From the NCBI RefSeq assembly GCF_021650705.1, contig NZ_CP087138.1:4488001-4552000 (forward strand): 64,000 nucleotides of DNA, in the 5' to 3' direction. The position numbers and the translations under genes were made by a program. This document shows positions 17,290 to 29,247 of this stretch, piece after piece. The notes below the pieces were generated by a model. That model worked only from the letters and a program-made list of their open reading frames with translations, was not told where the DNA came from and made no database searches. The first letter of the stretch is position 1. Every line of letters begins with the position of its first letter. This DNA is from Pseudomonas sp. KNUC1026 (GTDB taxonomy: Bacteria; Pseudomonadota; Gammaproteobacteria; Pseudomonadales; Pseudomonadaceae).

Positions 17290-17715
17290 TCAACCACCGA
17301 ACTTCTTGCGGATCTGCTGGATGGTACGCAGCTGGGCAGCGGCCTCGGCCAGGCGGGCGGAAGCCGCGCTGTAGTCGAAGTCTGCGCCTCTTTCGTTAAG
17401 AGCCTTCTCGGCGGCCTTGACGGCCTCCTGAGCGGAGGCTTCATCCAGGTCGGCAGCGCGTTGCACGGTGTCGGCCAAGACCTTCACCACGTTAGGCTGC
17501 ACCTCGAGAAACCCACCGGAGATGTAGAACACCTCGGCTTCACCACCCTGCTTGATCACACGGATCGGGCCCGGCTTGAGGTCGGTCAGCAAGGGCGCGT
17601 GGCCCGGAGCGATACCGAGATCACCCAGGTTACCGTGCGCGATTACCATCTCGACCAGGCCGGAGAAGATTTCCCCTTCCGCGCTGACGATATCGCAATG
17701 GACAGTCATAGCCAT
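17290..17715 (-). CDS. atpC: ATP synthase F1 subunit epsilon
   Basis: A protein of 141 residues with the N-terminal beta sandwich (MTVHCDIVSAEGEIFSG; LGIAPGHAPLLTDLKPG; FYISGGFLEVQPN) and the C-terminal helical hairpin that inhibits ATP hydrolysis. It is part of the central stalk. Last gene of the atp operon, 44 bases after atpD, separated from it by a GC hairpin. Confidence 0.97.
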   Translation of the reverse strand: MAMTVHCDIVSAEGEIFSGLVEMVIAHGNLGDLGIAPGHAPLLTDLKPGPIRVIKQGGEAEVFYISGGFLEVQPNVVKVLADTVQRAADLDEASAQEAVKAAEKALNERGADFDYSAASARLAEAAAQLRTIQQIRKKFGG

Positions 17716-17735
17716 CTGTTTGCCTCAACCTGAGG

Positions 17736-17755
17736 GGTGCCCGCAAGCGGGCACC
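17736..17755 (-). other. Intercistronic hairpin between atpD and atpC
   Basis: GGTGCCCGC and GCGGGCACC form a 9-bp stem with an AA loop and no T tail, so an RNA processing or stability element is likelier than a terminator. Confidence 0.6.
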
Positions 17756-17759
17756 AGGA

Positions 17760-19136
<1,377 letters not shown>

Positions 19137-19163
19137 AGCTGGATCCTCTGAATATTTGAACCG

Positions 19164-20024
19164 TTAAACCGCGGCAGCGCCGCCGACGATTTCCGAGATC
19201 TCCTGGGTGATCGCAGCCTGACGCGCCTTGTTGTAGATCAACTGCAGTTCCTTGATAACGGAACCGGCGTTGTCTGTGGCGTTCTTCATCGCGATCATCC
19301 GCGCAGCCTGCTCGGCCGCGTTGTTCTCGACCACCGCCTGGTAGACCTGCGACTCCACGTAACGCACCATCAAGCCGTCAAGCAGCTCCTTGGCGTCGGG
19401 TTCGTACAGGTAGTCCCAGTGATGCTTGAGTTCCTGATCCGGGGTTGCAACCAACGGCACCAACTGCTCGATGGTGGGCTTTTGCACCATGGTGTTGACG
19501 AACTTGTTGGACACCACGGCCAGGCGATCGATACGGCCTTCCAGATACGCATCGAGCATCACCTTGACGCTACCGATCAGATCGTTGATCGATGGCTCTT
19601 CGCCCAGGTGGCTGATTGCGGCTACGACGTTGCCGCCGAAGTTGCGGAAGAAGGCTGCGCCCTTGCTGCCCACCACGCAGAGGTCAATCTCGACACCCTT
19701 CTCGCGGTTGGCCGACATGTCCTTGACCAAGGCCTTGAACAGGTTGGTGTTCAGGCCACCGCACAAGCCACGGTCACTGCTCACCACCACGTAACCGACA
19801 CGCTTTACTTCGCGTTCGATCATGAAGGGATGGCGGTACTCCGGGTTGGCGTTGGCCAGATGACCGATCACCTGGCGGATACGCTCCGCGTACGGGCGGC
19901 TGGCAGCCATGCGCATTTGTGCTCTGCGCATCTTGCTGACAGCCACTTTTTCCATGGCGCTGGTAATCTTTTGCGTGCTTTTTACGCTCGCAATCTTACT
20001 GCGAATCTCTTTTGCGCCTGCCAT
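19164..20024 (-). CDS. atpG: ATP synthase F1 subunit gamma
   Basis: Central rotor shaft of 286 residues. The N-terminal helix MAGAKEIRSKIASVKSTQKI with MEKVAVSKMRRAQ, the SSDRGLCGGLNTNLFK core and the C-terminal helix (KNATDNAGSVIKELQLIYNK ARQAAITQEI region) are all present. It lies 48 bases after atpA, with a GC hairpin between them. Confidence 0.98.
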   Translation of the reverse strand: MAGAKEIRSKIASVKSTQKITSAMEKVAVSKMRRAQMRMAASRPYAERIRQVIGHLANANPEYRHPFMIEREVKRVGYVVVSSDRGLCGGLNTNLFKALVKDMSANREKGVEIDLCVVGSKGAAFFRNFGGNVVAAISHLGEEPSINDLIGSVKVMLDAYLEGRIDRLAVVSNKFVNTMVQKPTIEQLVPLVATPDQELKHHWDYLYEPDAKELLDGLMVRYVESQVYQAVVENNAAEQAARMIAMKNATDNAGSVIKELQLIYNKARQAAITQEISEIVGGAAAV

Positions 20025-20045
20025 GTATCACCTATCAGGTTAGCA

Positions 20046-20067
20046 AGCGGGGGCTTACGCCCCCGCT
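20046..20067 (-). other. Intercistronic hairpin between atpA and atpG
   Basis: AGCGGGGGC and GCCCCCGCT form a perfect 9-bp stem with a 4-base loop and no T run. Similar hairpins lie at two other junctions of this operon. Confidence 0.6.
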
Positions 20068-20072
20068 GCGGC

Positions 20073-21617
<1,545 letters not shown>

Positions 21618-21638
21618 TGCTCTGCTGCCCCTTCAAAC

Positions 21639-22175
21639 TCAAGATTTCAATGCTTCGGCCAGTTTCGCGATTTTGCCGCGAACCGAGCCATCGATTACCA
21701 GGTCGCCGGCGCGGATGACGACGCCGCCGATCAGGCTGGCATCCTCCGACGCGTGCAGGCGAACTTCCTGGCCGAGCCGTGCACTGAGAACCTTGGCGAG
21801 TTTGTCTTGCTGATCTTGGTTCAACGCAAAAGCACTGGTGACTTCCACGTCCACGGATTTTTCCTGCTCGGCCTTGTACAGGTCGAACAGCGCAGCGATC
21901 TCCGGCAACAGCAGGAGGCGCTCGTTTTCCGCGGCAACATGAATGAAATTCTGTGCCTGGGCGTCAAACTTGTCGCCGCACACTTCAATGAAAGCGGCGG
22001 CCTTTTCGTCGTTCGTCAGACGCGGGGCCTTGAGCATGCGCTGGATGGTGCCGTCTTGCGACACCGCAGCGGCCAGGCCAAGCATCGCTGACCAATTGGC
22101 CAGCTGCTGGTGGGCCTGGGCATGCTCAAAGGCTGCCTTAGCGTAAGGTCGGGCCAACGTGGTCAGTTCTGCCAT
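21639..22175 (-). CDS. atpH: ATP synthase F1 subunit delta
   Basis: Peripheral-stalk protein of 178 residues linking F1 to the b subunits. N-terminal helical domain (MAELTTLARPYAKAAFEHA) and the C-terminal signature GGVVIRAGDLVIDGSVRGKI with the final LAEALKS. It follows atpF by 12 bases. Confidence 0.97.
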   Translation of the reverse strand: MAELTTLARPYAKAAFEHAQAHQQLANWSAMLGLAAAVSQDGTIQRMLKAPRLTNDEKAAAFIEVCGDKFDAQAQNFIHVAAENERLLLLPEIAALFDLYKAEQEKSVDVEVTSAFALNQDQQDKLAKVLSARLGQEVRLHASEDASLIGGVVIRAGDLVIDGSVRGKIAKLAEALKS

Positions 22176-22187
22176 GATCGCCCTCGC

Positions 22188-22658
22188 TTAGATCTCTGCG
22201 GCCAATTTATTGACCAGATCCGCGTGTGCGTTTTGATCGATCGAAGCACCCAGAATCTTCTCCGCGCCAACGACAGCCAGGCTGCCGACTTGTGCACGCA
22301 GGGCGTCCTTGACGCCGTTGATTTCCTGCTCGATCTCCGCTGCCGCCTGAGCTTTCAGACGATCGGCTTCGACGCGAGCCTGCTCGCGAGCTTCCTCGAC
22401 GATCTGGTTGCCGCTCTTCTTGGCCTGCTCAATGATTTCGCTTGCCTGAGCCTTCGCTTCGCGCAGTTGCTGACCCACTTTATCTTGGGCCAACTCCAGG
22501 TCGCGAGCAGCACGGCTGGCAGCGTCCAGACCATCAGCGATCTTCTTCTGGCGTTCCTGCAATGCCGCGATGACCGGAGGCCATACGCACTTCATGCAGA
22601 ACCACACGAAAATGAAGAACGCAACGGACTGGCCTATCAGGGTTGCATTAATGTTCAC
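22188..22658 (-). CDS. atpF: ATP synthase Fo subunit b
   Basis: Protein of 156 residues: an N-terminal membrane anchor (MNINATLIGQSVAFFIFVWF) and a long charged Ala/Gln/Glu-rich helix forming the peripheral stalk (about residues 30-156). Standard length and position between atpE and atpH. Confidence 0.97.
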   Translation of the reverse strand: MNINATLIGQSVAFFIFVWFCMKCVWPPVIAALQERQKKIADGLDAASRAARDLELAQDKVGQQLREAKAQASEIIEQAKKSGNQIVEEAREQARVEADRLKAQAAAEIEQEINGVKDALRAQVGSLAVVGAEKILGASIDQNAHADLVNKLAAEI

Positions 22659-22713
22659 GCCAACACCTCGCTCGTTCTTAGTCCATCACACCCGGTCACT
22701 CGAAAACGAGTGA

Positions 22714-22971
22714 TCAACCGGCGACTTGAGCGACGAAGGGGTTTGCGAAGGTGAAGAACAGGGCGATACCCACACCGATCATGGTCACGGCGTCGAGCAG
22801 GCCGGCGACGATGAACATTTTGACTTGCAGCATCGGGACCATTTCTGGCTGGCGAGCAGCGCCTTCCAGGAACTTGCCACCCAGCAGGCCGAAGCCGATT
22901 GCGGTACCCAGAGCGCCCAGGCCGATCAGCAGAGCAACAGCGATAGCGGTCAGACCAACTACAGTTTCCAT
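22714..22971 (-). CDS. atpE: ATP synthase Fo subunit c
   Basis: An 85-residue two-helix hairpin of the proton-driven ring. The polar loop GAARQPEM and the ion-binding Asp in VAGLLDAVTMIGVG are clear; no extra sodium-type ligand pattern is evident, in keeping with proton coupling. It lies between atpB and atpF. Confidence 0.97.
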   Translation of the reverse strand: METVVGLTAIAVALLIGLGALGTAIGFGLLGGKFLEGAARQPEMVPMLQVKMFIVAGLLDAVTMIGVGIALFFTFANPFVAQVAG

Positions 22972-23040
22972 CTTTCCTCCCGACTTTTTACGTCGTATTG
23001 GTTAGGTTTCTTAGGTTTTTAACGGTAAAGCAAAGTCGTT

Positions 23041-23070
23041 ACAGGGGCCCTGCCGGGGCGCGGCCCCTGT
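23041..23070 (-). other. Intercistronic hairpin between atpB and atpE
   Basis: ACAGGGGCC and GGCCCCTGT flank a GC-rich loop in the 147-base gap upstream of atpE. It may stabilise the highly needed atpE message; it lacks a T tail. Confidence 0.55.
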
Positions 23071-23118
23071 TCCCGCCCAGAAGGGCAGAAACAGTACACA
23101 AGACGCGCCAGACGAGCC

Positions 23119-23988
23119 TTAGTGGTTATCTTCGTTGGCCATCGACAGGTAGACGATGGTCAGCATCATGAAGATGAACGCTTGCAGCGTGATGATCAGG
23201 ATGTGGAACACAGCCCACGCCCATTGCAGTGCGATACCCAGGCCGCTCAGCCAGAGAATGCCACTGCCGAACATCACAGCGATGAGGATGAACACCAGCT
23301 CGCCGGCATACATGTTGCCGAACAGTCGCAGTGCCAGCGAAACCGGCTTGGCGATCAGGGTGACGAACTCGAGCAGGAAGTTGACCGGGATCAGAATGAT
23401 CTGAACCGCAATGTTCTTGCTGCTGAAAGGATGCAGGGTCAACTCGCCCAGGAAGCCGCCGATCCCCTTGATCTTGATGCTGTAGAAGATGATCAGGGCG
23501 AACACCGACAGAGCCATGCCCAGCGTTGCGTTCGGGTCGGTCGTGGGGACGGCACGGAAGGCGATTTCGTGGTTACCGGACAGCTTTGCGGCCACTTGAG
23601 GAATCCAGTCGACCGGGATCAGGTCGACGGCGTTCATCAGGAAGACCCAGGCGAAGATGGTCAGGGCCAGCGGTGCGATGACGGCACTACGGCCGTGGAA
23701 GCTGTCCCTGACGCTGGTGTCGACGAACTCCACCAGCACTTCGACGAAGTTCTGCAAGCGGCCGGGTTGGCCGGAAGTGGCCTTGCGTGCAGCCATGCGG
23801 AACAGCAGCACGAACAGCAGGCCCAGTGCTACGGACCAACCCAGGGTATCGACGTGGAATGCCCAGAAGCCCATTGCCTTGGCCTCGGCAGCAGAGTGCG
23901 CCAAGCCCCAGGTGCCGTCAGGAAGTTTCCCGAAGGTCAGGTTCTGCAAGTGGTGCTGTATATAGCCCGATGCGGTTTCTGCTGCCAT
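23119..23988 (-). CDS. atpB: ATP synthase Fo subunit a
   Basis: Membrane stator of 289 residues with five or six hydrophobic helices. The conserved Arg-containing helix IAKPVSLALRLFGNMYAGEL, the AWVFLMNAVDLIPVDWIPQ segment and the terminal QAFIFMMLTIVYLSMANEDN are present. It follows atpI by 16 bases. Confidence 0.98.
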   Translation of the reverse strand: MAAETASGYIQHHLQNLTFGKLPDGTWGLAHSAAEAKAMGFWAFHVDTLGWSVALGLLFVLLFRMAARKATSGQPGRLQNFVEVLVEFVDTSVRDSFHGRSAVIAPLALTIFAWVFLMNAVDLIPVDWIPQVAAKLSGNHEIAFRAVPTTDPNATLGMALSVFALIIFYSIKIKGIGGFLGELTLHPFSSKNIAVQIILIPVNFLLEFVTLIAKPVSLALRLFGNMYAGELVFILIAVMFGSGILWLSGLGIALQWAWAVFHILIITLQAFIFMMLTIVYLSMANEDNH

Positions 23989-24004
23989 GGTTGCCTCAAA
24001 CGCC

Positions 24005-24412
24005 CTAAGGTCTCGAAAATCTTGTTTTCATGAGCAGGGGCGCAAACCAGCTGACCGATTGGGCCAGCAGAAAGCAGCCAAACAGCGCCAACGGCGCCAG
24101 TGGCTTAACCCCCGCGAACGCCAGTGCAAACAGCACTGCCGTGAGAATCATTTTGCCCGCCTCGCCGGCATAGAACGACCGAACGATGGCTTGGGCTGCC
24201 CTGGCGCCGGAATACCTGAACGCCTTATAAGCAAAATAAACATTCGGAAGCCAGGCAATCACGCCGCCAATCAGGCCGGAGTAACCGCTGACCGTTCCGT
24301 AAGCCCGCCACACTACACCGGCAGCTACCAACGAAACCAACATTTGCGCCAAAAGAACCGGGAACACCGGCCACCGATGAAAGGGCAAGCGGTTTGGCGT
24401 GCGGGTTTCCAT
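24005..24412 (-). CDS. atpI: ATP synthase assembly protein AtpI
   Basis: A small membrane protein of 135 residues with four hydrophobic segments (PVFPVLLAQMLVSLVAAGVV; GLIGGVIAWLPNVYFAYKAF; GKMILTAVLFALAFAGV; LFGCFLLAQSVSWFAPLLM). AtpI helps c-ring assembly. First gene of the atp operon; the promoter should lie in 24413-24560. Confidence 0.92.
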   Translation of the reverse strand: METRTPNRLPFHRWPVFPVLLAQMLVSLVAAGVVWRAYGTVSGYSGLIGGVIAWLPNVYFAYKAFRYSGARAAQAIVRSFYAGEAGKMILTAVLFALAFAGVKPLAPLALFGCFLLAQSVSWFAPLLMKTRFSRP

Positions 24413-24560
24413 CGACTTGGCTCCTTTTGGCCGGCCTGCCTTGAATCAACGACTTGGCATAAAATGTGCCGGCAAAATGCGCGCAGAGTATAGGGGTGGT
24501 TCAGCCCCTGTTCAACTGCCGCAGGGGCATTTCCGACTGGGCGACCACACCAGATATGTT

Positions 24561-25433
24561 TCAGCGAATGTGCGCAAGAACGCCCTGAAGTTCATCCAGC
24601 GAGTTGTAGCGAATCACGAGTTGGCCTTTGCCCTTCTGGCCATGCCGAATCTGCACCGCAGAGCCTAAACGCTCAGCCAGGCGCTGCTCGAGCCGGGTGA
24701 TGTCCGGGTCGGGTTTGGCAGGCTCGGCTGGCGCAGGTTTGCCACTGAGCCATTGCCGAACCAGCGCCTCGGTCTGGCGTACGGTCAGCCCTCGTGCGAC
24801 AACGTGTCGCGCCCCCTCGACCTGTTGATCGTCAGGCAAACCGAGCAGCGCGCGCGCATGCCCCATTTCCAGGTCACCGTGGGAAAGCATGGTCTTGATC
24901 ACATCCGGCAAGGCGATCAAACGCATCAGGTTCGCCACGCTGACACGGGACTTGCCCACAGCGTCCGCGACCTGCTGCTGGGTCAGCTGGAATTCCTGCT
25001 GCAGGCGTTGCAGGGCGATGGCTTCCTCGACCGGGTTGAGGTCCTCGCGCTGGATGTTCTCGATCAGCGCCATGGCGATAGCCGCTTCGTCGGGCACCTC
25101 GCGCACCATTGCCGGGATAGTGTCCAGGCCCGCTTGCTGGCTGGCGCGCCACCGCCGTTCCCCGGCAATGATTTCGTAACGGTTCTGGCCGATCGGGCGT
25201 ACCACGATCGGCTGCATCACGCCCTGGCTCTTGATCGACAGCGACAATTCTTCAAGCGCTTGCGGGTCCATATCGCGGCGCGGCTGGTATTTGCCACGCT
25301 GGATCAGGTCCAACGGCAAGTGCTGCAACTCGCTTTGGTCGATGCTGGCCGCCTGCTCTTCCAGCACGGTCGCGTTGGAGCCACTGAGCAGTGCGTCGAG
25401 CCCGCGGCCGAGCCCTCGTTTCTTGACAGCCAT
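24561..25433 (-). CDS. parB: Chromosome partitioning protein ParB
   Basis: A parS-binding CTP-dependent clamp protein of 290 residues. N-terminal MAVKKRGLGRGLDALL, the CTPase box EIIAGERRWRAS, the helix-turn-helix TQQQVADAVGKSRVSVANLMR and a C-terminal dimerisation region (GQLVIRYNSLDELQGVLAHI). Start lies 9 bases after parA. Three parS sites are present in this window. Confidence 0.97.
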   Translation of the reverse strand: MAVKKRGLGRGLDALLSGSNATVLEEQAASIDQSELQHLPLDLIQRGKYQPRRDMDPQALEELSLSIKSQGVMQPIVVRPIGQNRYEIIAGERRWRASQQAGLDTIPAMVREVPDEAAIAMALIENIQREDLNPVEEAIALQRLQQEFQLTQQQVADAVGKSRVSVANLMRLIALPDVIKTMLSHGDLEMGHARALLGLPDDQQVEGARHVVARGLTVRQTEALVRQWLSGKPAPAEPAKPDPDITRLEQRLAERLGSAVQIRHGQKGKGQLVIRYNSLDELQGVLAHIR

Positions 25434-25442
25434 GGTGATTCC

Positions 25443-26234
25443 TCAGATGGCGGTGGCGCTGCGCGCTTTGCGGCGCTGCCGGCGAACCATTTCGTTTGCC
25501 AGTTCCAGGTAGGCCTGCGCCCCCCGGGACTGCTTGTCGTAGCTCAGCGCGGGCATGCCGAAGCTGGGTGCTTCGGCCAGGCGCACGTTGCGTGGAATCA
25601 CCGTGTCGTACAGCTGGTCGCCAAAATGTTCCTTCAGCTGGGCCGATACATCGTTGATCAGGCTGAGCCGAGGATCGTACATGGTGCGCAGCAGGCCTTC
25701 GATCTTCAGGTCCGGATTGAGCAGCGTACCGATACGCTTGATGTTGTCCACAAGGTCGCTCAGCCCTTCGAGCGCGTAGTACTCGCACTGCATGGGGATA
25801 ATCACCCCATCGGAGGCCACCAGGGCGTTGAGCGTGAGCATGGACAGCGATGGTGGACAGTCGATGAGGATGTAGTCGTAGTTTTCCCGGATCGGCGCCA
25901 GCGCAGTGCGCAGACGGCTTTCCTTCATCTGCATTTCAAGCAGTACGACTTCGGCCGCAGTGAGGTCACGATTGGCTGGCAGCAGCTGGTAGCCGCCGTG
26001 TTCGGAAAAATGCATGGCTTGAGCAAGGTCGCACTCACCTATCAGCACGTCGTAGACCGAATGCTCCAAGGCGTGTTTATCCACACCACTGCCCATCGTC
26101 GCGTTACCTTGGGGATCGAGATCGATCATCAGGACGCGCCGACGCGTCGCCACCAGCGATGCCGCAAGGTTGATGCAGGTTGTGGTTTTACCCACACCCC
26201 CTTTCTGGTTCGCGATCGCGAATACCTTAGCCAT
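25443..26234 (-). CDS. parA: Chromosome partitioning ATPase ParA (Soj)
   Basis: A deviant-Walker ATPase of 263 residues: KGGVGKTT at residues 11-18, then LMIDLDPQGNATMGSG and YILIDCPPSLSMLT. Works with ParB to segregate the origin. Starts 18 bases after rsmG; parA-parB form an operon with mnmG-rsmG upstream. Confidence 0.98.
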   Translation of the reverse strand: MAKVFAIANQKGGVGKTTTCINLAASLVATRRRVLMIDLDPQGNATMGSGVDKHALEHSVYDVLIGECDLAQAMHFSEHGGYQLLPANRDLTAAEVVLLEMQMKESRLRTALAPIRENYDYILIDCPPSLSMLTLNALVASDGVIIPMQCEYYALEGLSDLVDNIKRIGTLLNPDLKIEGLLRTMYDPRLSLINDVSAQLKEHFGDQLYDTVIPRNVRLAEAPSFGMPALSYDKQSRGAQAYLELANEMVRRQRRKARSATAI

Positions 26235-26252
26235 TGTTGCCTGTGTTCCCAG

Positions 26253-26903
26253 TCATGCCGTGCGGCGCAGTATCAGCAGATGGCGTTGGCCCTGACAACC
26301 AGGGACGGCCAAAGCCTGCTCGCTCTGCATTTCGAAATCCGGCGGCAATGCTACCAGTTCATCGGAAGGATGCAGACCCTTCATTGCCAACCAGTGGGTT
26401 TGTGTGTCGCCCAGATGCCGTGTCCAGCCAGTGAAGTCAGCCAGGCTGCTGAACGCGCGCGAAACGATGCCGTGATAGGGCTCGGCAGGTTGATGCTGCT
26501 CGACCCGGCTGTGGACAACTTGCAAGTTCGTCAGGCCGAGCTCCAGCTTGACCTGAGTCTGAAAGCGGGTCTTCTTGCCGTTGCTGTCGAGCGTAGTGAT
26601 CTGTTTTTCCGGAAACATGATCGCCAGTGGAATCCCGGGCATTCCCCCACCGCTACCCACATCGAGCCAACGCTCGGCGTGGGGATCGATCCAAGGCAGG
26701 ATGCTCAGGCTATCGAGCAGGTGCCGGGAGACCATTTCATCCGGATCGCGTACTGCGGTCAGGTTGTAGGCCTTGTTCCACTTGATCAACAGCGCCAGAT
26801 ATCCGAGCAGCCCATTGTGTTGCGCCTCGGTCATCTCTATGCCGAGCGCTCGTGCACCTGTGGACAACTCTTCGGCATGCCTGCCATTCACCACTTCACT
26901 CAC
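26253..26903 (-). CDS. rsmG: 16S rRNA (guanine527-N7)-methyltransferase RsmG
   Basis: A SAM-dependent methyltransferase of 216 residues. The SAM-binding loop is WLDVGSGGGMPGIPLAIMFP; GYLALLIKWNKAYNLTAVRD and a QGQRHLLILRR tail are typical. Its ATG overlaps the mnmG stop by 4 bases, indicating translational coupling. Confidence 0.97.
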   Translation of the reverse strand: MSEVVNGRHAEELSTGARALGIEMTEAQHNGLLGYLALLIKWNKAYNLTAVRDPDEMVSRHLLDSLSILPWIDPHAERWLDVGSGGGMPGIPLAIMFPEKQITTLDSNGKKTRFQTQVKLELGLTNLQVVHSRVEQHQPAEPYHGIVSRAFSSLADFTGWTRHLGDTQTHWLAMKGLHPSDELVALPPDFEMQSEQALAVPGCQGQRHLLILRRTA

Positions 26904-28795
26904 GCACTGTGCTCCAGCTCGCGGCCCGCGCCGCGTTTTTTCAGATGAATCATCAACAGGCTCACAGCGGCGGGAGTCACACCGGGAATGCGTGAAGCCT
27001 GGCCGAGCGTTTCTGGGCGCGCCTTGTCGAGCTTGCCCTGGATCTCGCGGGAAAGCCCAGAGATGCCAAGATAGTCGATATCCACAGGCAGGCGGGTGTT
27101 TTCGCTGGCACGCAGCCGATCGATCTCATCCTGCTGGCGGTCGATGTAGCCGGCGTACTTGGTACGAATCTCGACTTGCTCTGCGACCTGTGGGTCAATC
27201 ACGGCTGCCTCGGTCACCTGCGCAAGCGTGGCGTAGTCGATTTCAGGGCGGCTCAGCAATGCCAAAAGATTGTATTCATGCGTCAACGGCGTGCCGAAGC
27301 GTTCACTGATCGCATTGCCTATCGGCGTATTGGGCCGCACCCAGGTGCCTCGTAGCCGTTGCTCCTCAAGTTCGATAGCCTCGCGCTTGGCGCTGAAGGC
27401 AGCCCAGCGGGCATCATCCACAAGGCCCAGTTTGCGACCTTGCTCGGTCAGGCGCAGGTCGGCGTTGTCTTCCCGCAGGATCAACCGGTATTCGGCGCGA
27501 GAGGTGAACATCCGATAAGGCTCTTGAGTTCCCAAGGTGATCAGATCGTCAACCAGTACCCCGATGTAGGCTTCGTCGCGACGTGGGCACCAGCTCTCGT
27601 GCCCTTTGGCACGCAACGCGGCGTTGGTGCCGGCGAGCAGGCCTTGTGCGCCAGCCTCTTCGTAGCCGGTTGTACCGTTGATCTGGCCAGCGAAGAACAA
27701 ACCGCCGATCACTTTGGTTTCCAGGCTGTACTTCAGGTCCCGGGGATCGAAGTAGTCATATTCGATCGCATAACCCGGACGCATGATGTGCGCGTTCTCC
27801 ATCCCTCTGATCGAACGCACCACCTGCAGTTGCACGTCAAAAGGCAGCGACGTCGAGATGCCATTTGGATACAGCTCATGGGTCGTCAAGCCTTCCGGCT
27901 CGATGAATACCTGGTGACTGTCCTTATCGGCAAATCGATGGATCTTGTCTTCGATCGACGGGCAGTAGCGTGGCCCGACCCCTTCGATCACACCCGAATA
28001 CATGGGTGAGCGATCCAGGTTGGCCGCGATGATTTCATGGGTCCGCGCGTTGGTATGGGTAATCCAGCAACTGACCTGACGCGGGTGCATCTGAGCGTCG
28101 CCCATGAACGACATCACCGGAATAGGGGTATCTCCCGGCTGTTCGGTCATTACCGAGAAATCCACAGACTTGCCGTCGATACGCGGCGGCGTACCGGTTT
28201 TCAAACGGCCCACACGCAGGGGCAGTTCGCGAAGCCGGCGTGCCAATGCGATTGAAGGCGGGTCACCTGCCCGGCCACCGGAATAGTTTTCCATCCCGAT
28301 GTGGATAAGCCCGCCAAGGAAGGTGCCAGTTGTCAACACCACCGAGTCGGCTTCAAAGCGAAGGCCCATTTGGGTGACTACACCCTTGACCTGATCTTGT
28401 TCGACGATCAAGTCATCGCAGGCTTGCTGAAATATCCACAGGTTGGGCTGATTCTCAAGGATTTCGCGTACTGCGGCCTTGTAAAGAATACGGTCGGCCT
28501 GCGCTCGAGTAGCGCGCACTGCCGGGCCCTTCCGGTTGTTCAACACCCGAAACTGGATGCCGCCTTTGTCGGTGGCCAATGCCATTGCACCGCCGAGCGC
28601 ATCGATTTCCTTGACCAGGTGGCTTTTGCCGATCCCCCCGATCGCGGGGTTGCAGCTCATCTGCCCCAGCGTTTCCACGTTGTGGGTCAGCAACAGGGTT
28701 TTCGCGCCCATGCGTGCCGAAGCCAGTGCTGCCTCGGTCCCGGCATGGCCGCCACCAATGACGATCACTTCAAAACGGGAAGGGAAATCCACCAC
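26900..28795 (-). CDS. mnmG: tRNA uridine-5-carboxymethylaminomethyl modification enzyme MnmG
   Basis: An FAD protein of 631 residues that with MnmE modifies wobble uridine 34. The GTG at 28795 (GTG-GTG-GAT, MVDFPSRFEVIVIGGGHAG) has GAGG just upstream and gives the usual family length; a 20-codon longer frame is possible but unlikely. Dinucleotide-binding loop GGGHAGTEA, SCNPAIGGIGKSHLVKEIDA, and RVGRLKTGTPPRIDG are present. The gene begins directly beside the origin-like region. Confidence 0.97.
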   Translation of the reverse strand: MVDFPSRFEVIVIGGGHAGTEAALASARMGAKTLLLTHNVETLGQMSCNPAIGGIGKSHLVKEIDALGGAMALATDKGGIQFRVLNNRKGPAVRATRAQADRILYKAAVREILENQPNLWIFQQACDDLIVEQDQVKGVVTQMGLRFEADSVVLTTGTFLGGLIHIGMENYSGGRAGDPPSIALARRLRELPLRVGRLKTGTPPRIDGKSVDFSVMTEQPGDTPIPVMSFMGDAQMHPRQVSCWITHTNARTHEIIAANLDRSPMYSGVIEGVGPRYCPSIEDKIHRFADKDSHQVFIEPEGLTTHELYPNGISTSLPFDVQLQVVRSIRGMENAHIMRPGYAIEYDYFDPRDLKYSLETKVIGGLFFAGQINGTTGYEEAGAQGLLAGTNAALRAKGHESWCPRRDEAYIGVLVDDLITLGTQEPYRMFTSRAEYRLILREDNADLRLTEQGRKLGLVDDARWAAFSAKREAIELEEQRLRGTWVRPNTPIGNAISERFGTPLTHEYNLLALLSRPEIDYATLAQVTEAAVIDPQVAEQVEIRTKYAGYIDRQQDEIDRLRASENTRLPVDIDYLGISGLSREIQGKLDKARPETLGQASRIPGVTPAAVSLLMIHLKKRGAGRELEHSA

Positions 28796-29247
28796 GCACC
28801 TCGTGCCTGTTAGTAGATGGGAAATAGGGATAGCCGCGCAGTATAGGGAAACCAATAAGCGGAATGAAGCGGTTGAGCAAAAAATAGCCAGAGATGGACG
28901 AGCGGTTTCGAAGCCTTTCAGCTAAAAGAGATAAAAAAGAAAAAATGTATAAAAGCTTTGTTTTTATGTTTATGTATACAGAGGCCAATATCTGTGGATA
29001 AAGAGCTACATCCACCGCCAATCGTGGTGTACAGAGAATTTAAACCTTGTGATCATCCCGGCGTGGGCCCCTTGGAAAACCTGGAATAGCCTGTGCATAA
29101 ATCTGCAGTTACGCACAGGCATGGTTTTCCTCAGGGTTATCCCTGTGCTTATCAATACCCCTCACGTAGGGTTTTCCACAGGGCTTATCCAGCGCTCGGG
29201 CGCAAAAAAGCCGGCATTGCGCCGGCTTGATGCCATTCTGGATCGGG
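28796..29247. other. Second origin-like region (mnmG-mnmE) with DnaA boxes
   Basis: A non-coding region of 450 bases. From 28920 to 28980 it is very AT-rich, including AAAAAAGAAAAA at 28933. DnaA-box matches: TGTGGATAA at 28993-29001 (exact), TGTGCATAA at 29092-29100, TTACGCACA at 29109-29117 and TTTTCCACA at 29172-29180, plus half-matches. The layout parallels the rpmH-dnaA origin (A-rich tract, then an exact box 60 bases on). DnaA boxes at this place are known in P. putida; whether it fires is unknown. Confidence 0.7.
29203..29228 (-). terminator. Terminator of mnmE
   Basis: On the minus strand AAGCCGGC (rc of 29221-29228) loops to GCCGGCTT and is followed by six T residues. It lies 20 bases after the mnmE stop. 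Confidence 0.8.

Noticed and set aside
24753..26948. 731-codon plus-strand frame opposite parB, parA and rsmG
   Set aside because: Antisense shadow of conserved genes.
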